Part shown: positions 34,294 through 41,107 of the stretch, piece after piece
Numbering within the stretch: the first letter of the stretch is position 1
Layout: each line of letters opens with the position of its first letter
From: a virus
Reading direction: 5' to 3' (one strand)
IMG/VR virus record: IMGVR_UViG_3300045004_000041
Coordinates: 1-47,480 of that record
Length of the DNA: 47,480 nt
Notes under the pieces: generated by a model
Told to the model about the DNA's origin: nothing
What the model saw: only the letters and a program-made list of their open reading frames with translations
Database searches by the model: none
Translations under genes and position numbers: made by a program

Positions 34294-34305
34294 AGGTTGA
34301 CCTCA

Positions 34306-34479
34306 ATGCTTACCGAACTGCCCGGCGACTTCACCCGCCTGATCGAACTGACCGGCGGGCACTATGACCTGACTGTCTGGGTCCGCGCCGATGTCGATCT
34401 GGACTCCACCTTCGAAGCCATCTGCGACGTGACCGGCGACCGCCTGTCGGTCAACGGCTGGCTGTTCTGCGAAGCCTAA
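34306..34479 (+). CDS. Small acidic protein upstream of the ArdC-like gene
   Basis: A 57-aa acidic protein (ELPGDFTRLIELTGGHYDLT, then ADVDLDSTFEAICDVTG, ending NGWLFCEA). No family recognised. ATG 34306 directly follows a TCAACGCAA motif, and another copy lies between its stop and the next gene, 33 bp on. Small acidic proteins next to anti-restriction genes are sometimes DNA mimics, but its size and charge alone do not prove that. Confidence 0.65.
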   Translation: MLTELPGDFTRLIELTGGHYDLTVWVRADVDLDSTFEAICDVTGDRLSVNGWLFCEA

Positions 34480-34487
34480 TACCCGCG

Positions 34488-34496
34488 TCAACGCAA
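34488..34496 (+). promoter_or_regulatory. TCAACGCAA motif between gene 34306 and the ArdC-like gene
   Basis: Within GCGTCAACGCAATCAACGG, 17 bases before ATG 34513. It shares 13 identical bases with the copy beside the integrase gene (759-767 region). It could make the ArdC-like gene separately controllable from its upstream neighbour. Confidence 0.45.
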
Positions 34497-34512
34497 TCAA
34501 CGGATCAGAACA

Positions 34513-35931
34513 ATGAAAGCCGACATCTACCAAACCGTCACGGACTCAATCGTCGCCATGTTGGAAGACGGGGTCCGCCCTTGGGCGCCGCAATGGGAGG
34601 CCGGATCGTGCGGCCTTCCGGCGATCCCGACCCGCGCTAACGGCGAGGCGTATCGCGGGATCAACGTCGCCCTGCTTTGGGGCGCGGCCGAGATGAAGGG
34701 CTATCGTCACCACACTTGGATGACCTTCAATCAGGCCAAAGAGGTTGGGGGATGCGTCCGCAAAGGGGAGAAGTCGTCGCCGGTAATCTATTGGGGATCG
34801 TATTCGAAAGAGGATGAAACCGGCGAGGAGGAAACCCGGCTGTTTGCCAAGGGCTACGCGGTTTTCAACGTCGAGCAAATCGACCATTTGCCCGAACGCT
34901 TCTATGAGGCCGCGCCTGTCGCTGCGACGGCTGAACGCATCAAGCTCGCGGATCAATGGGCGGTCGGAACTGGCGCCGAAATCAGGCATGGCGGATCAAA
35001 GGCTTTCTTCTCGCCCAAGTCCGATCACGTCCAAATGCCGCCTTTAGAGGCGTTCTATGAACACGAAGCCTATTACGCGACGCTCGCCCATGAACTGACG
35101 CACTGGAGCGGAGCCAAGGCCCGGCTTGATCGCCAGTTTGGGAAGCGGTTCGGCGATAAGGAGTATGCGTTTGAGGAACTGGTCGCCGAAATGGGCGCCG
35201 CCTTCGCGATGGCTCGCCTTGGGATCGCGGTTGAGCCTCGCGAGGATCATGCGTCCTATCTGGCGTCATGGCTTAAGGTTCTACGTCAGGACAAGCGCGC
35301 GATCTTCACGGCGGCGAGCAAGGCTCAAGCCGCGTGTGACTACCTTTTCGACCTCGCCAATAAGGCCCCAAAACAGGCCGTAGAGCAGCCTTGGATGGCC
35401 GATGGCGTCATCTATCTCCCTGACCTGTCGGGAGGCTCCAGCGCGGCGGAAATCGAGTCCCATGGAGACGATGACGACACAGACCCGACGCCGCCTGTCG
35501 CGCCCAAGCGTCCGCCGGTCTCGACCGATGTCGCCGCCGGGTTCCTGTCCAAGCTGACGGCGTTTGCAGGGGGAGGCATTAGTGCCTCCCGCCCATTCCA
35601 TCCCCGACGCGACCCGTCGCTTTGCGAGTTCTTGAGCCTCCGGGGCATCTGCGACGATGGCGGGGAGCTAAAGGCCCGTGACCTCGACCGCTGGCATCGC
35701 GAGGCGCCTTTCCGCCGCAAGCTTGTCCGGGCCGATGGCGTGTCGCTGGAGCGGGCCGCGATGATGGCTTGGGAGGCCGGATATTTCGATGATGTTGCGG
35801 TTCCTGCTTGGGATAGCAGCGACAACATGCACCCGGTATCGGAAGCGATGTTGCTGGCGGCTCTGGAGCGTGAGCTACGCGCCGACTACGCCCATGTTTG
35901 GGGCGACCATGATGCGGAGTTCTTCGCCTGA
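34513..35931 (+). CDS. ArdC-like anti-restriction zincin polyvalent protein
   Basis: A 472-aa multidomain protein of mobile elements. Residues about 1-125 form the ArdC N-terminal ssDNA-binding domain (DIYQTVTDSIVAML, AYRGINVALLWGAA, MTFNQAKEVGGCVRKGEKS). Residues about 135-290 are a zincin-like metallopeptidase with HELTH at 193-197 and the downstream EELVAE at 221-226 as third ligand. After a Pro/Asp linker, a C-terminal module (about 370-430: FLSLRGICDDGGELKARDLD, AAMMAWEAGYF) is one I recall from phage and conjugative-element polyvalent proteins. Such proteins are thought to enter or act early to shield incoming DNA. Protection against restriction here is inferred from family. Confidence 0.88.
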   Translation: MKADIYQTVTDSIVAMLEDGVRPWAPQWEAGSCGLPAIPTRANGEAYRGINVALLWGAAEMKGYRHHTWMTFNQAKEVGGCVRKGEKSSPVIYWGSYSKEDETGEEETRLFAKGYAVFNVEQIDHLPERFYEAAPVAATAERIKLADQWAVGTGAEIRHGGSKAFFSPKSDHVQMPPLEAFYEHEAYYATLAHELTHWSGAKARLDRQFGKRFGDKEYAFEELVAEMGAAFAMARLGIAVEPREDHASYLASWLKVLRQDKRAIFTAASKAQAACDYLFDLANKAPKQAVEQPWMADGVIYLPDLSGGSSAAEIESHGDDDDTDPTPPVAPKRPPVSTDVAAGFLSKLTAFAGGGISASRPFHPRRDPSLCEFLSLRGICDDGGELKARDLDRWHREAPFRRKLVRADGVSLERAAMMAWEAGYFDDVAVPAWDSSDNMHPVSEAMLLAALERELRADYAHVWGDHDAEFFA

Positions 35932-36001
35932 CTTTGGATTGCGGACGGCTTGCCGCCCGCAACCCTCGCGTTAGAATCATCCGAACTCATAGGGGGAAAC
36001 C

Positions 36002-36487
36002 ATGAAACGAATCATCGCTCTCGCCGTGCTGGCGACTTTGACTGCTTGCGGGAATCCGACCGACACTTCGTCAGCCATGACGGCCGAGGAAGCTGGAAAC
36101 GCACCCGCAACAGATGCGGCGGGAGCAACCGCAGCCAGCCAGCCCGCTCCTGTCGTCGAACAGGCTTCGCTATCCGACGCCGACAAGGGCCGCGTCTGCC
36201 GCGCCGCCATCGCCAGCCTCAACGGTCGCGATCCGGCAATCATCCGCGTGATCTCGACCAAGGATGACATCCACCGCGTCCGCTACACGCGCGACGACGG
36301 CACGGTCTGGACTAACGAATGCCGCGTCGGCACGGGCACGGCGGAATGGCGCATGGTTCAGGACGGCCAGCCCGGCCGCTGGCGCAACGAAGACACCATC
36401 CGCTTCACGGTCGATGGCTCCGCAATCAACATCCAGACGTTCATGGGCGGCGAGCCGGTCACGAACGACACCTACGAAGTGGAGTAG
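36002..36487 (+). CDS. Small lipoprotein, unknown function
   Basis: A 161-aa protein with a lipoprotein signal: MKRIIALAVLATLTAC, lipobox LTAC with the modified Cys at residue 16, so probably outer-membrane anchored. A disordered Ala/Thr/Pro linker (about 20-55) precedes a globular domain with two Cys (RVCRAAIASLNGRDPAI, WTNECRVGTGTAEWRM) that could form a disulfide. The ribosome-binding site AGGGGG is just upstream. Phage-borne lipoproteins often alter the lysogen surface or block superinfection; that is only a possibility here. Confidence 0.8.
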   Translation: MKRIIALAVLATLTACGNPTDTSSAMTAEEAGNAPATDAAGATAASQPAPVVEQASLSDADKGRVCRAAIASLNGRDPAIIRVISTKDDIHRVRYTRDDGTVWTNECRVGTGTAEWRMVQDGQPGRWRNEDTIRFTVDGSAINIQTFMGGEPVTNDTYEVE

Positions 36488-36491
36488 CGCG

Positions 36492-36848
36492 ATGGCGACG
36501 ATGAAGGTCCATGGCGGCGACTTCGGCAAAGGCAATGGAGTCTATGCTTTTGGCGGAATGTCGCTTCCCGATCCGGCCAGTAATTGGGGGGGGCAAATCT
36601 CCATCCCGTGCAGCTTTATCGAGGAGGTGGCCGTCGCGACCGAGGACTCGGTTAAGAAGTTCGGGGGAGCGGCTGGCTGGGGCGCAGTAGGCGCGCTCGC
36701 TCTTGGACCTGTCGGCCTGTTGGCCGGAGTGATCCTCGGCGGGAACAAGAAGGAAGTGACCTTCGTGGCCCGCCTGAAAGACGGCAAGAAGTTCCTCGCC
36801 ACTGTCGATAGCAAGACCTACGCGAAAATCCTCGGCGCAACGATGTGA
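36492..36848 (+). CDS. Hypothetical protein with glycine-zipper segment
   Basis: A 118-aa protein with a Gly/Ala-rich hydrophobic stretch (AAGWGAVGALALGPVGLLAG, about 68-92) that could insert in or associate with membrane. It ends KEVTFVARLKDGKKFLATVD, a beta-strand-like phrase. GGAG lies seven bases before ATG 36492, four bases after the lipoprotein stop, so the two are in one operon. Function unknown. Confidence 0.72.
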   Translation: MATMKVHGGDFGKGNGVYAFGGMSLPDPASNWGGQISIPCSFIEEVAVATEDSVKKFGGAAGWGAVGALALGPVGLLAGVILGGNKKEVTFVARLKDGKKFLATVDSKTYAKILGATM

Positions 36849-36859
36849 GGTGAAGGCGC

Positions 36860-37291
36860 GTGTCCTTTTTCAATCCGAACAAGATCATCAAAACCGCTGC
36901 CGATTTTCAGCAAGCTTTGCGGAAAGGTGGAATGACTGCCGACCTCCGCACAGGCGGGCCGACACCTCCGCACCTGTTGGTCCAAGAAGCGGGCCTCACG
37001 TTTGTCGTCGGGGTTTCGCCGGAAGCCTACACCTTTGTGACCACGGTGAGTGCGAGGCTTGGCGTCGATTTCGACAAAATCGCATCTTGGAACATCAATA
37101 AGGCGTTCTGTAGCGCGTCCTACATCGAGGGTCAGGACAAATATATGCTGACCTATGCTCTGATTTCCTCCGGCGGTCTGTTAACCCGAAACGCTCAAGC
37201 CATCGCCAAAAGATGGCCAGAGCGCGTCGGTTTATTCGTTCAGCATGTAGGTTTAGACCGGTCTGACATCGCGGTGCCCCGCAATGCTTGA
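36860..37291 (+). CDS. YbjN-like fold protein, first of a tandem pair
   Basis: A 143-aa cytosolic-looking protein starting at GTG 36860. The pattern of a helix, a strand meander (LTFVVGVSPEAYTFVTTVSA), a WNINKAFCSASYIEG segment and a C-terminal helix after YMLTYALISSGGLL is like YbjN-domain proteins, a chaperone/type III-secretion-chaperone-like fold often called sensory transduction regulators. It is paralogous to the next gene, which starts eight bases before its stop. Similarity is judged by eye; the biological role of the pair is unknown. Confidence 0.62.
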   Translation: MSFFNPNKIIKTAADFQQALRKGGMTADLRTGGPTPPHLLVQEAGLTFVVGVSPEAYTFVTTVSARLGVDFDKIASWNINKAFCSASYIEGQDKYMLTYALISSGGLLTRNAQAIAKRWPERVGLFVQHVGLDRSDIAVPRNA

Positions 37292-37730
37292 TAAGATTCA
37301 AGACAAACCGACGCTCGATTATATCGTGAGCATCGCCAGAAGATCGGCAATCACAGCAGTCATAGAATATCTCCCCAAGGTGAAACAAAACGCAGTTAGA
37401 TGCAGCGTTTTGTATCCGGGCTTTGAATCCGAAGTGTCCTTTCACATCGTGATTGGCTCTGACGGCCACTACGTCCGCATCATGGGCGAGATCGACCTCG
37501 GGCAAATGGGCCAGTTAAGGCTGGCCAACGACTGGAACAATTCAATCAAGCTTATCGGCCCGGCTATTCCGATGTCTGATGGCTACTTCCTGACCTATTG
37601 CGTGACATTTAGTCAGGGGATGGTCGGGATGAACTTCGCACAGACCCTTCTGCTGTTCTGCAAGGAGATGTCGGAGTTCAGAGCTTACACCGTTGAGGGT
37701 CACGCACGACAAGCCGACATTCCATCATGA
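37284..37730 (+). CDS. YbjN-like fold protein, second of a tandem pair
   Basis: A 148-aa protein with the same architecture as the preceding one: SFHIVIGSDGHYVRIMGEID, NDWNNSIKLIG, and GYFLTYCVTFSQGMVGMNFA before a C-terminal helix. The start (ATG 37284) overlaps the preceding coding end by eight bases, so translation is coupled, which fits a heterodimer made in fixed ratio. No catalytic residues. After its stop comes a 204-bp spacer with a promoter and a terminator. Confidence 0.65.
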   Translation: MLDKIQDKPTLDYIVSIARRSAITAVIEYLPKVKQNAVRCSVLYPGFESEVSFHIVIGSDGHYVRIMGEIDLGQMGQLRLANDWNNSIKLIGPAIPMSDGYFLTYCVTFSQGMVGMNFAQTLLLFCKEMSEFRAYTVEGHARQADIPS

Positions 37731-37829
37731 GACTTACGAAATATATGGCGGCCATCCAGCACATCCGACTAAATATGTTTCATAACCTGTTTCGCCGTGT
37801 GCAAGACGTGCAAACAGGGCCGTTAGATA

Positions 37830-37858
37830 TTGGATAAATATGGATAGTATCGTATACT
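37830..37858 (+). promoter_or_regulatory. Sigma70-type promoter upstream of an attenuator
   Basis: TTGGAT (37830-37835), a 17-base spacer, and TATACT (37853-37858), in an AT-rich stretch unlike the surroundings. The inverted repeat AGTAT-CGT-ATACT (37846-37858) overlaps the -10 box, a possible operator. Transcription would start near 37865 and meet the terminator at 37887 almost at once. Confidence 0.55.
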
Positions 37859-37886
37859 CGATTCTATCACCAAATCCGAAAACTTA

Positions 37887-37926
37887 AGGCCCTGCGATCT
37901 TGCACATCGTGGGGCCTCTTGTTTTT
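37887..37926 (+). terminator. Terminator in the leader of gene 37935 (attenuator candidate)
   Basis: A 12-bp stem with two G-U pairs (37887-37898 with 37906-37917), loop CTTGCAC, then CTTGTTTTT. It ends nine bases before ATG 37935, so it either closes the upstream operon or attenuates the gene. A nearly identical element with loop CTTGCTC is at 39671-39711, also just before a start codon. Confidence 0.75.
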
Positions 37927-37934
37927 GGATTATT

Positions 37935-38594
37935 ATGGACAACCCTTTTGCCGCCGTCGTGGCTGAACTTGATTTTCTCGGGCAAGACAATGCCCTTCTC
38001 AACTCTGCTCTCTACAAGAACCCTGACTTCGTGGCGTGGTGCGAGCGGATCGCCGACCGTCAGCACAAGGTCCGCGCATCGGTCGTGACGCCCCTGCCAG
38101 CGTTGGAGACGATCTTGGCCCTTGAGGCGACGGTCTTCGACAATGGGCCTGAACCGAAGTTCCGGCACAAGATCACACTGCAAACCTACATGGGCGACCA
38201 TCCCAACTGGAAGCGTCCGAACTGGAAAGGGACGGCGACGCTCTGGCCGCACGATGTCGCCGTGAAGACGGCGAAGAAATCGAAGGCGAAGTTCTCCGAA
38301 GCGACGCTCGCCGTGGTCGAGGCTTTGGCCGGTCAAGGCTCCGGCTTTGTTGGCGTCTTCATGCACACCGGCGCGGGCATGGGGTCCACCTACAACGATC
38401 AGCACGTCGTCTGGATCGACATCGAAGCAAACACGGCCATGGTCTATTCGCCGAACGCCCACTTCTGGCTGGCACCGTTCGACAAGCTGGACGCCAAGGG
38501 CAAGCCGCTCAAGAGCAACGGCATCCTGCATTCGCGGTCATCGTCGGCCGACACTCTGGATCACTGGTCCACGGGCGAGCCGGTTTCGCTTTAA
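37935..38594 (+). CDS. Hypothetical protein, 219 aa
   Basis: Unrecognised alpha/beta protein with many Trp and Lys. Segments include AVVAELDFLGQDNALLNSAL, an internal ATLWPHDVAVKTAKKSKAKF, and VVWIDIEANTAMVYSPNAHF. No signal peptide, membrane segment or clear active site. It begins nine bases after a strong terminator hairpin and has no Shine-Dalgarno visible outside that hairpin's T-run, so expression may depend on read-through. It is followed by the palindrome array. Confidence 0.7.
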   Translation: MDNPFAAVVAELDFLGQDNALLNSALYKNPDFVAWCERIADRQHKVRASVVTPLPALETILALEATVFDNGPEPKFRHKITLQTYMGDHPNWKRPNWKGTATLWPHDVAVKTAKKSKAKFSEATLAVVEALAGQGSGFVGVFMHTGAGMGSTYNDQHVVWIDIEANTAMVYSPNAHFWLAPFDKLDAKGKPLKSNGILHSRSSSADTLDHWSTGEPVSL

Positions 38595-38596
38595 CT

Positions 38597-38797
38597 ATTC
38601 GCCGGGAGTGATGCTCCCTCTATTAATACCCCCTAATACTAATATATTAATAGAGGGAGCACCCCTCGGCGAATACGGCTTTGGTCGGTTCCCTCTAATA
38701 GAGAGCATCACCTGACGGTTCGCCCAACAATAGGGACATAGGCTTGCCCCCGCCTCGTTCCTCGTCGGCGCCAAACCATTTCTCTAATAGAGGGAGC
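38597..38797. repeat. Nested palindromes and repeated CTCTAATAGAG units
   Basis: A perfect 16-bp inverted repeat GCTCCCTCTATTAATA / TATTAATAGAGGGAGC (38613-38628, 38645-38660) is enclosed by outer arms ATTCGCCG / CGGCGAAT (38597-38604, 38667-38674). Two further units, CCCTCTAATAGAGAGC (38691-38706) and TCTCTAATAGAGGGAGC (38781-38797), repeat the core, and GTGATGCTC/GAGCATCAC arms join the first and third. The 357-bp spacer 38595-38951 has no gene. Possible roles are origin or protein-binding array, recombination site, or a small non-coding transcript. Confidence 0.7.
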
Positions 38798-38864
38798 GGT
38801 GGTTGCGGCGCGGTAGTCGAGGGCGGATCGGGTCGGTGCATCACCCTGTGAAGGATGGCGACCC

Positions 38865-38893
38865 AAAAAAGAGCGGTGACCGAGGTCACCGCT
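38865..38893 (-). terminator. Terminator for the ferritin-like gene
   Basis: On the minus strand AGCGGTGAC-CTCG-GTCACCGCT (nine perfect pairs) followed by CTTTTTT. It lies 59 bp after the stop codon of the gene at 38952, in the right orientation. Confidence 0.82.
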
Positions 38894-38951
38894 ACAGATA
38901 GTTTGCTTCGCCTTCGTTCAACACCGGTTGATGACGCGAGTTCCTTACGAA

Positions 38952-39452
38952 TCAGGCGGACTTCTTCATCGCTTCAGCGTTAACGGCGGCGTCTGCAATG
39001 GCCGTGAGGTCTTCATCGGTTTGGGACTCTTCATTCAAGGTCTCTTCGAGCAAAGCGGCTGCGTCAGTTAGGCCCAGCACGTTCGCCCAGCGTCGCAGAG
39101 TGCCGTATCGGGTAATTTCGTAGTGTTCGACTGCTTGCGCGGCGGCCAGCAGACCCGCATCCATGGCAGGATTATCCTTATATTCCTCCATGATCTCATC
39201 GCCCTCGGCGAGAATGCCTTCGATGGCGTCGCACGTCTTTCCTCGCGGAGCCTTCCCGATGATCTCAAACACCTGTTGCAGACGTTCGATCTGCCCCTCA
39301 GTTTGATCCTTGTGCTTCTCGAACGCGGCCTTCAGTTCGGGCGACTGGGCGGCGCGAGCCATCTTGGGGAGCGACTTCAGGATTTTCCGCTCAGCGTAAT
39401 AGATATCCTTCAGGGTGTCGTGGAACAGAGTGTCGAGTGTTTTCTCGGCCAT
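38952..39452 (-). CDS. Ferritin-like DUF892 protein (YciE/YciF family)
   Basis: A 166-aa four-helix-bundle protein of the YciF/DUF892 family, stress-linked proteins with a ferritin-like di-iron-type fold. It shows the family opening TLDTLFHDTLKDIYYAERKI, then LKSLPKMARAAQSPELKAAF and HYEITRYGTL near 115-125; Glu and His positions for a di-metal site (E36, E/H in FEKHKDQTE, E in VEHYEI) look kept. ATG 39452 is preferred (GGAG eight bases upstream) over ATG 39458. It is monocistronic with its own terminator and opposite to its neighbours, which looks like an independently expressed lysogen gene. Host-derived cargo is likely. Confidence 0.9.
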   Translation of the reverse strand: MAEKTLDTLFHDTLKDIYYAERKILKSLPKMARAAQSPELKAAFEKHKDQTEGQIERLQQVFEIIGKAPRGKTCDAIEGILAEGDEIMEEYKDNPAMDAGLLAAAQAVEHYEITRYGTLRRWANVLGLTDAAALLEETLNEESQTDEDLTAIADAAVNAEAMKKSA

Positions 39453-39670
39453 AACCATATCTCCGTTGGGTGAGACACATAAAAGCACAGCTAAGCGGGT
39501 CAGTTCCTTGCGTCGGTGGTTCGAAATGAGGCCAGCGCGCGATTAACCTCCCGACAGCGTTTCCCGCGTCGCTGACTAAATAACATCACAACCGTTCCGG
39601 CGAGAGCAAGTCGCGGATCGGGCCGATGTTTGAAACGCGCGCATAGTCTGAACAGCTTGTTCGTTTCCAG
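39453..39670. other. Spacer with no recognisable gene
   Basis: Region between the ferritin-like gene start and the terminator at 39671. It should hold the promoter of the leftward gene and possibly one for the rightward operon; TTGAAA at 39630-39635 is the only -35-like element and lacks a good partner. An 85-aa minus-strand frame (39500-39757) crosses the terminator and the HNH start and looks spurious. Confidence 0.4.
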
Positions 39671-39711
39671 AAAGAGGCCCTGCCGATCTTGCTCATCGGT
39701 GGGGCCTTTTT
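39671..39711 (+). terminator. Terminator in the leader of the HNH operon (attenuator candidate)
   Basis: A 13-bp stem with two G-U pairs (39675-39687 with 39695-39707), extendable by A-T pairs, loop CTTGCTC, and T-run to 39711. It ends 15 bases before ATG 39727. It is nearly identical in stem and loop to the element at 37887-37926. Confidence 0.8.
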
Positions 39712-39726
39712 CGTTTGGTGACAACA

Positions 39727-40233
39727 ATGGAGCTATGGAAACAGATTCCGAACTCAAAGTATGAGGCGTCCAGCCTCGGCCGCATTCGCGGCCCGAAGGG
39801 CAATATTCTCAAGCCCTTCAATCACCCCCTCGGGTATCATCTGGTCGGCGTGAAGCTCGACCATGACCCAAAAACCAAGACCCGCACGGTCCACAGTCTG
39901 ATCGCCCTGACATTCCACGGCCCGCGCCCGGAAGGTTTGGACATCGCGCACGGCAACTGCATCAAGACCGACAACCGACCGTCGAACCTGCGCTACGCCA
40001 CGCGATCAGAGAACCTTCGCGATAGCCATGCGATGGGAGTGAACAGAGGCGGGCGCCCTTTCATCTACCCTTGGGATATTCTGGAAGTCGGCCAGACTTT
40101 CACATCCAGCCCACTCATCCGCGCCAGCATTCAGCGGCAAGTCTGGGCGGCGAGCCGACGTGGCGAGCGAAGCTTCAACCTCGCCAAGGCCGCCAACGAC
40201 GACGGTTCTTGGACCGTCACGAGGGTCGCTTGA
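39727..40233 (+). CDS. HNH homing-type endonuclease (NUMOD4 + HNH_3)
   Basis: A 168-aa DNA nuclease of the type found free-standing in phages. The N-terminal NUMOD4 DNA-binding motif (LWKQIPNSKYEASSLGRIRG) is followed by the HNH core (VHSLIALTFHGPRP, DIAHGNCIKTDNRPSNLRYA, ENLRDSH), with the His, Asn and Asn ligand/catalytic positions in place. ATG 39727 is used; a GTG-type start 12 bases earlier lies in the hairpin T-run. It heads a train of overlapping small genes ending at 42046. Such enzymes usually spread themselves into related phage genomes; the target is not identifiable here. Confidence 0.9.
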   Translation: MELWKQIPNSKYEASSLGRIRGPKGNILKPFNHPLGYHLVGVKLDHDPKTKTRTVHSLIALTFHGPRPEGLDIAHGNCIKTDNRPSNLRYATRSENLRDSHAMGVNRGGRPFIYPWDILEVGQTFTSSPLIRASIQRQVWAASRRGERSFNLAKAANDDGSWTVTRVA

Positions 40234-40379
40234 TGGACGTGACCAAAGACGAACAGCACGAGCGCATCGTCGCTCTGGTGCGTCAGCGCATGGCCGAACT
40301 CTACGCCGAGAAAGGTCCGCCGGTCTGGGATTTGGTGCGCCCCTACCTCGACGAACTGATCGGGGAGGCCAACCGATGA
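40233..40379 (+). CDS. Small charged protein, 48 aa
   Basis: A highly charged helical peptide (EQHERIVALVRQRMAELYAE, PPVWDLVRPYLDELIGE). Its ATG overlaps the HNH stop codon (TGATG) and its own stop overlaps the next ATG (ATGA). Overlap at both ends and normal composition argue that it is real. Function unknown. Confidence 0.65.
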   Translation: MDVTKDEQHERIVALVRQRMAELYAEKGPPVWDLVRPYLDELIGEANR

Positions 40380-40552
40380 TCTCGGCCTTCGAATACAACG
40401 GCAAGCCCGTCACCGCAGCGGAGGCCGCCGCGATCATCAACGACCGCCGGGCGGAATGGCATCGCAAGCGGCTGGATCGTGCACGAGATCGCGACGCCCG
40501 CGATGGCGTCCTGCACCGCCAACTCTGGGCGATGATCCGGGGGCGCGCATGA
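40376..40552 (+). CDS. Small basic protein, 58 aa
   Basis: FEYNGKPVTAAEAAAIINDR then a strongly basic helix (WHRKRLDRARDRDARD), ending LWAMIRGRA. ATGA overlaps on both sides. Its last residues and the underlying bases (ATGATCCGGGGGCG) are repeated at the end of the next gene, hinting at a local duplication. A nucleic-acid-binding role is possible from charge alone. Confidence 0.65.
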   Translation: MISAFEYNGKPVTAAEAAAIINDRRAEWHRKRLDRARDRDARDGVLHRQLWAMIRGRA

Positions 40553-40680
40553 GCCTGTCGGACTTCGCCCTCTACGTTGTCCTGCCCGGCACCCTTGGCG
40601 GCGTGGTCGGAAGCCTCACAGCGAACTGGCTCGCGGACAACTGGCGTCAGCTTTGGCGGATGATCCGGGGGCGGTCGTGA
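40549..40680 (+). CDS. Small membrane protein, 43 aa
   Basis: One hydrophobic segment (FALYVVLPGTLGGVVGSLTA) and a short basic tail ending LWRMIRGRS. Overlaps both neighbours (ATGA, TGATG). It could be a membrane-acting phage peptide; no family recognised. Confidence 0.62.
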   Translation: MSLSDFALYVVLPGTLGGVVGSLTANWLADNWRQLWRMIRGRS

Positions 40681-40889
40681 TGGAGTTCTACATCTACGTC
40701 GCGGTCGGGATGCTGACCCTGTTCCTCTCGACCATCCAAGCCCTTCGTCAGGAGCGCGGCGGCGAGCCAGTATCTGATGAGGGATGGAAGACCTGCGCGT
40801 TCGCGTCGTTCGCGCTCTGGCCTCTCGTTCTACCGATGATGTTGGCGTTGCTGCTGTTCTGGAAGCCGCCGGTGAAAGCCGATGTCTGA
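40680..40889 (+). CDS. Small two-TM membrane protein, 69 aa
   Basis: Two predicted membrane helices (YIYVAVGMLTLFLSTI and FALWPLVLPMMLALLLFW) joined by a charged loop containing ALRQERGGEPVSDEG. It begins within the previous stop (TGATG) and overlaps the next gene by eight bases. Function unknown; a superinfection-exclusion or membrane-stress role would be conjecture. Confidence 0.65.
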   Translation: MEFYIYVAVGMLTLFLSTIQALRQERGGEPVSDEGWKTCAFASFALWPLVLPMMLALLLFWKPPVKADV

Positions 40890-41106
40890 CCGTCCGCCCT
40901 GTCACCATACCGGCAAGCTCTCCTACGCTTCCGAGCGTGAAGCGAACGCCTCTCGCGTCGGGATCAGCTTGTCTCGCAAGAGCCGCAACGGCGGGCCGCC
41001 CCGCCAAGCCGGGCCTCTCCAATCCTTCAAATGTCGGGAGTGCGGCAACTGGCACCTCGGCCGTCCTCGGACGCACCAAAACCCTTTGAAACGAAAGGGC
41101 GCATGA
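40882..41106 (+). CDS. Small basic protein with zinc-ribbon-like Cys pairs
   Basis: A 74-aa, Arg/Lys-rich protein with PPCHHTGKLSY near the N-terminus and FKCRECGNWHLGR near 48-60. The C-H-H and C-x2-C-x-x-H arrangement could bind one zinc and resembles the ends of small phage zinc-ribbon proteins. It overlaps the preceding gene by eight bases. Confidence 0.65.
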   Translation: MSDRPPCHHTGKLSYASEREANASRVGISLSRKSRNGGPPRQAGPLQSFKCRECGNWHLGRPRTHQNPLKRKGA

Positions 41107-41107
41107 C

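Larger units (their letters stand above)
33779..34305. other. 527-bp gene-poor spacer with structured-RNA and regulatory signals
   Basis: No convincing gene. It holds two near-identical 16-mers (CGTCAGGCCCAACGCT at 33935-33950 and CGTCAGGCCCAATGCT at 34115-34130) and a perfect 12-bp palindrome CGCTGGCCAGCG (33947-33958) enclosed by ACCGTC/GACGGT arms (33933-33938, 33962-33967). It also has a hairpin GGGCCTGA/TCAGGCCC (34106-34124), a GGGT/ACCC stem followed by six T ending near 34219, and two TTGAC-containing repeats (34222-34247). The stems followed by a T-run could be a small RNA reading rightward. Confidence 0.45.

Noticed and set aside
39500-39757. 85-aa minus-strand frame
   Set aside because: Crosses a terminator and the HNH start codon; no ribosome-binding site or recognisable protein features.
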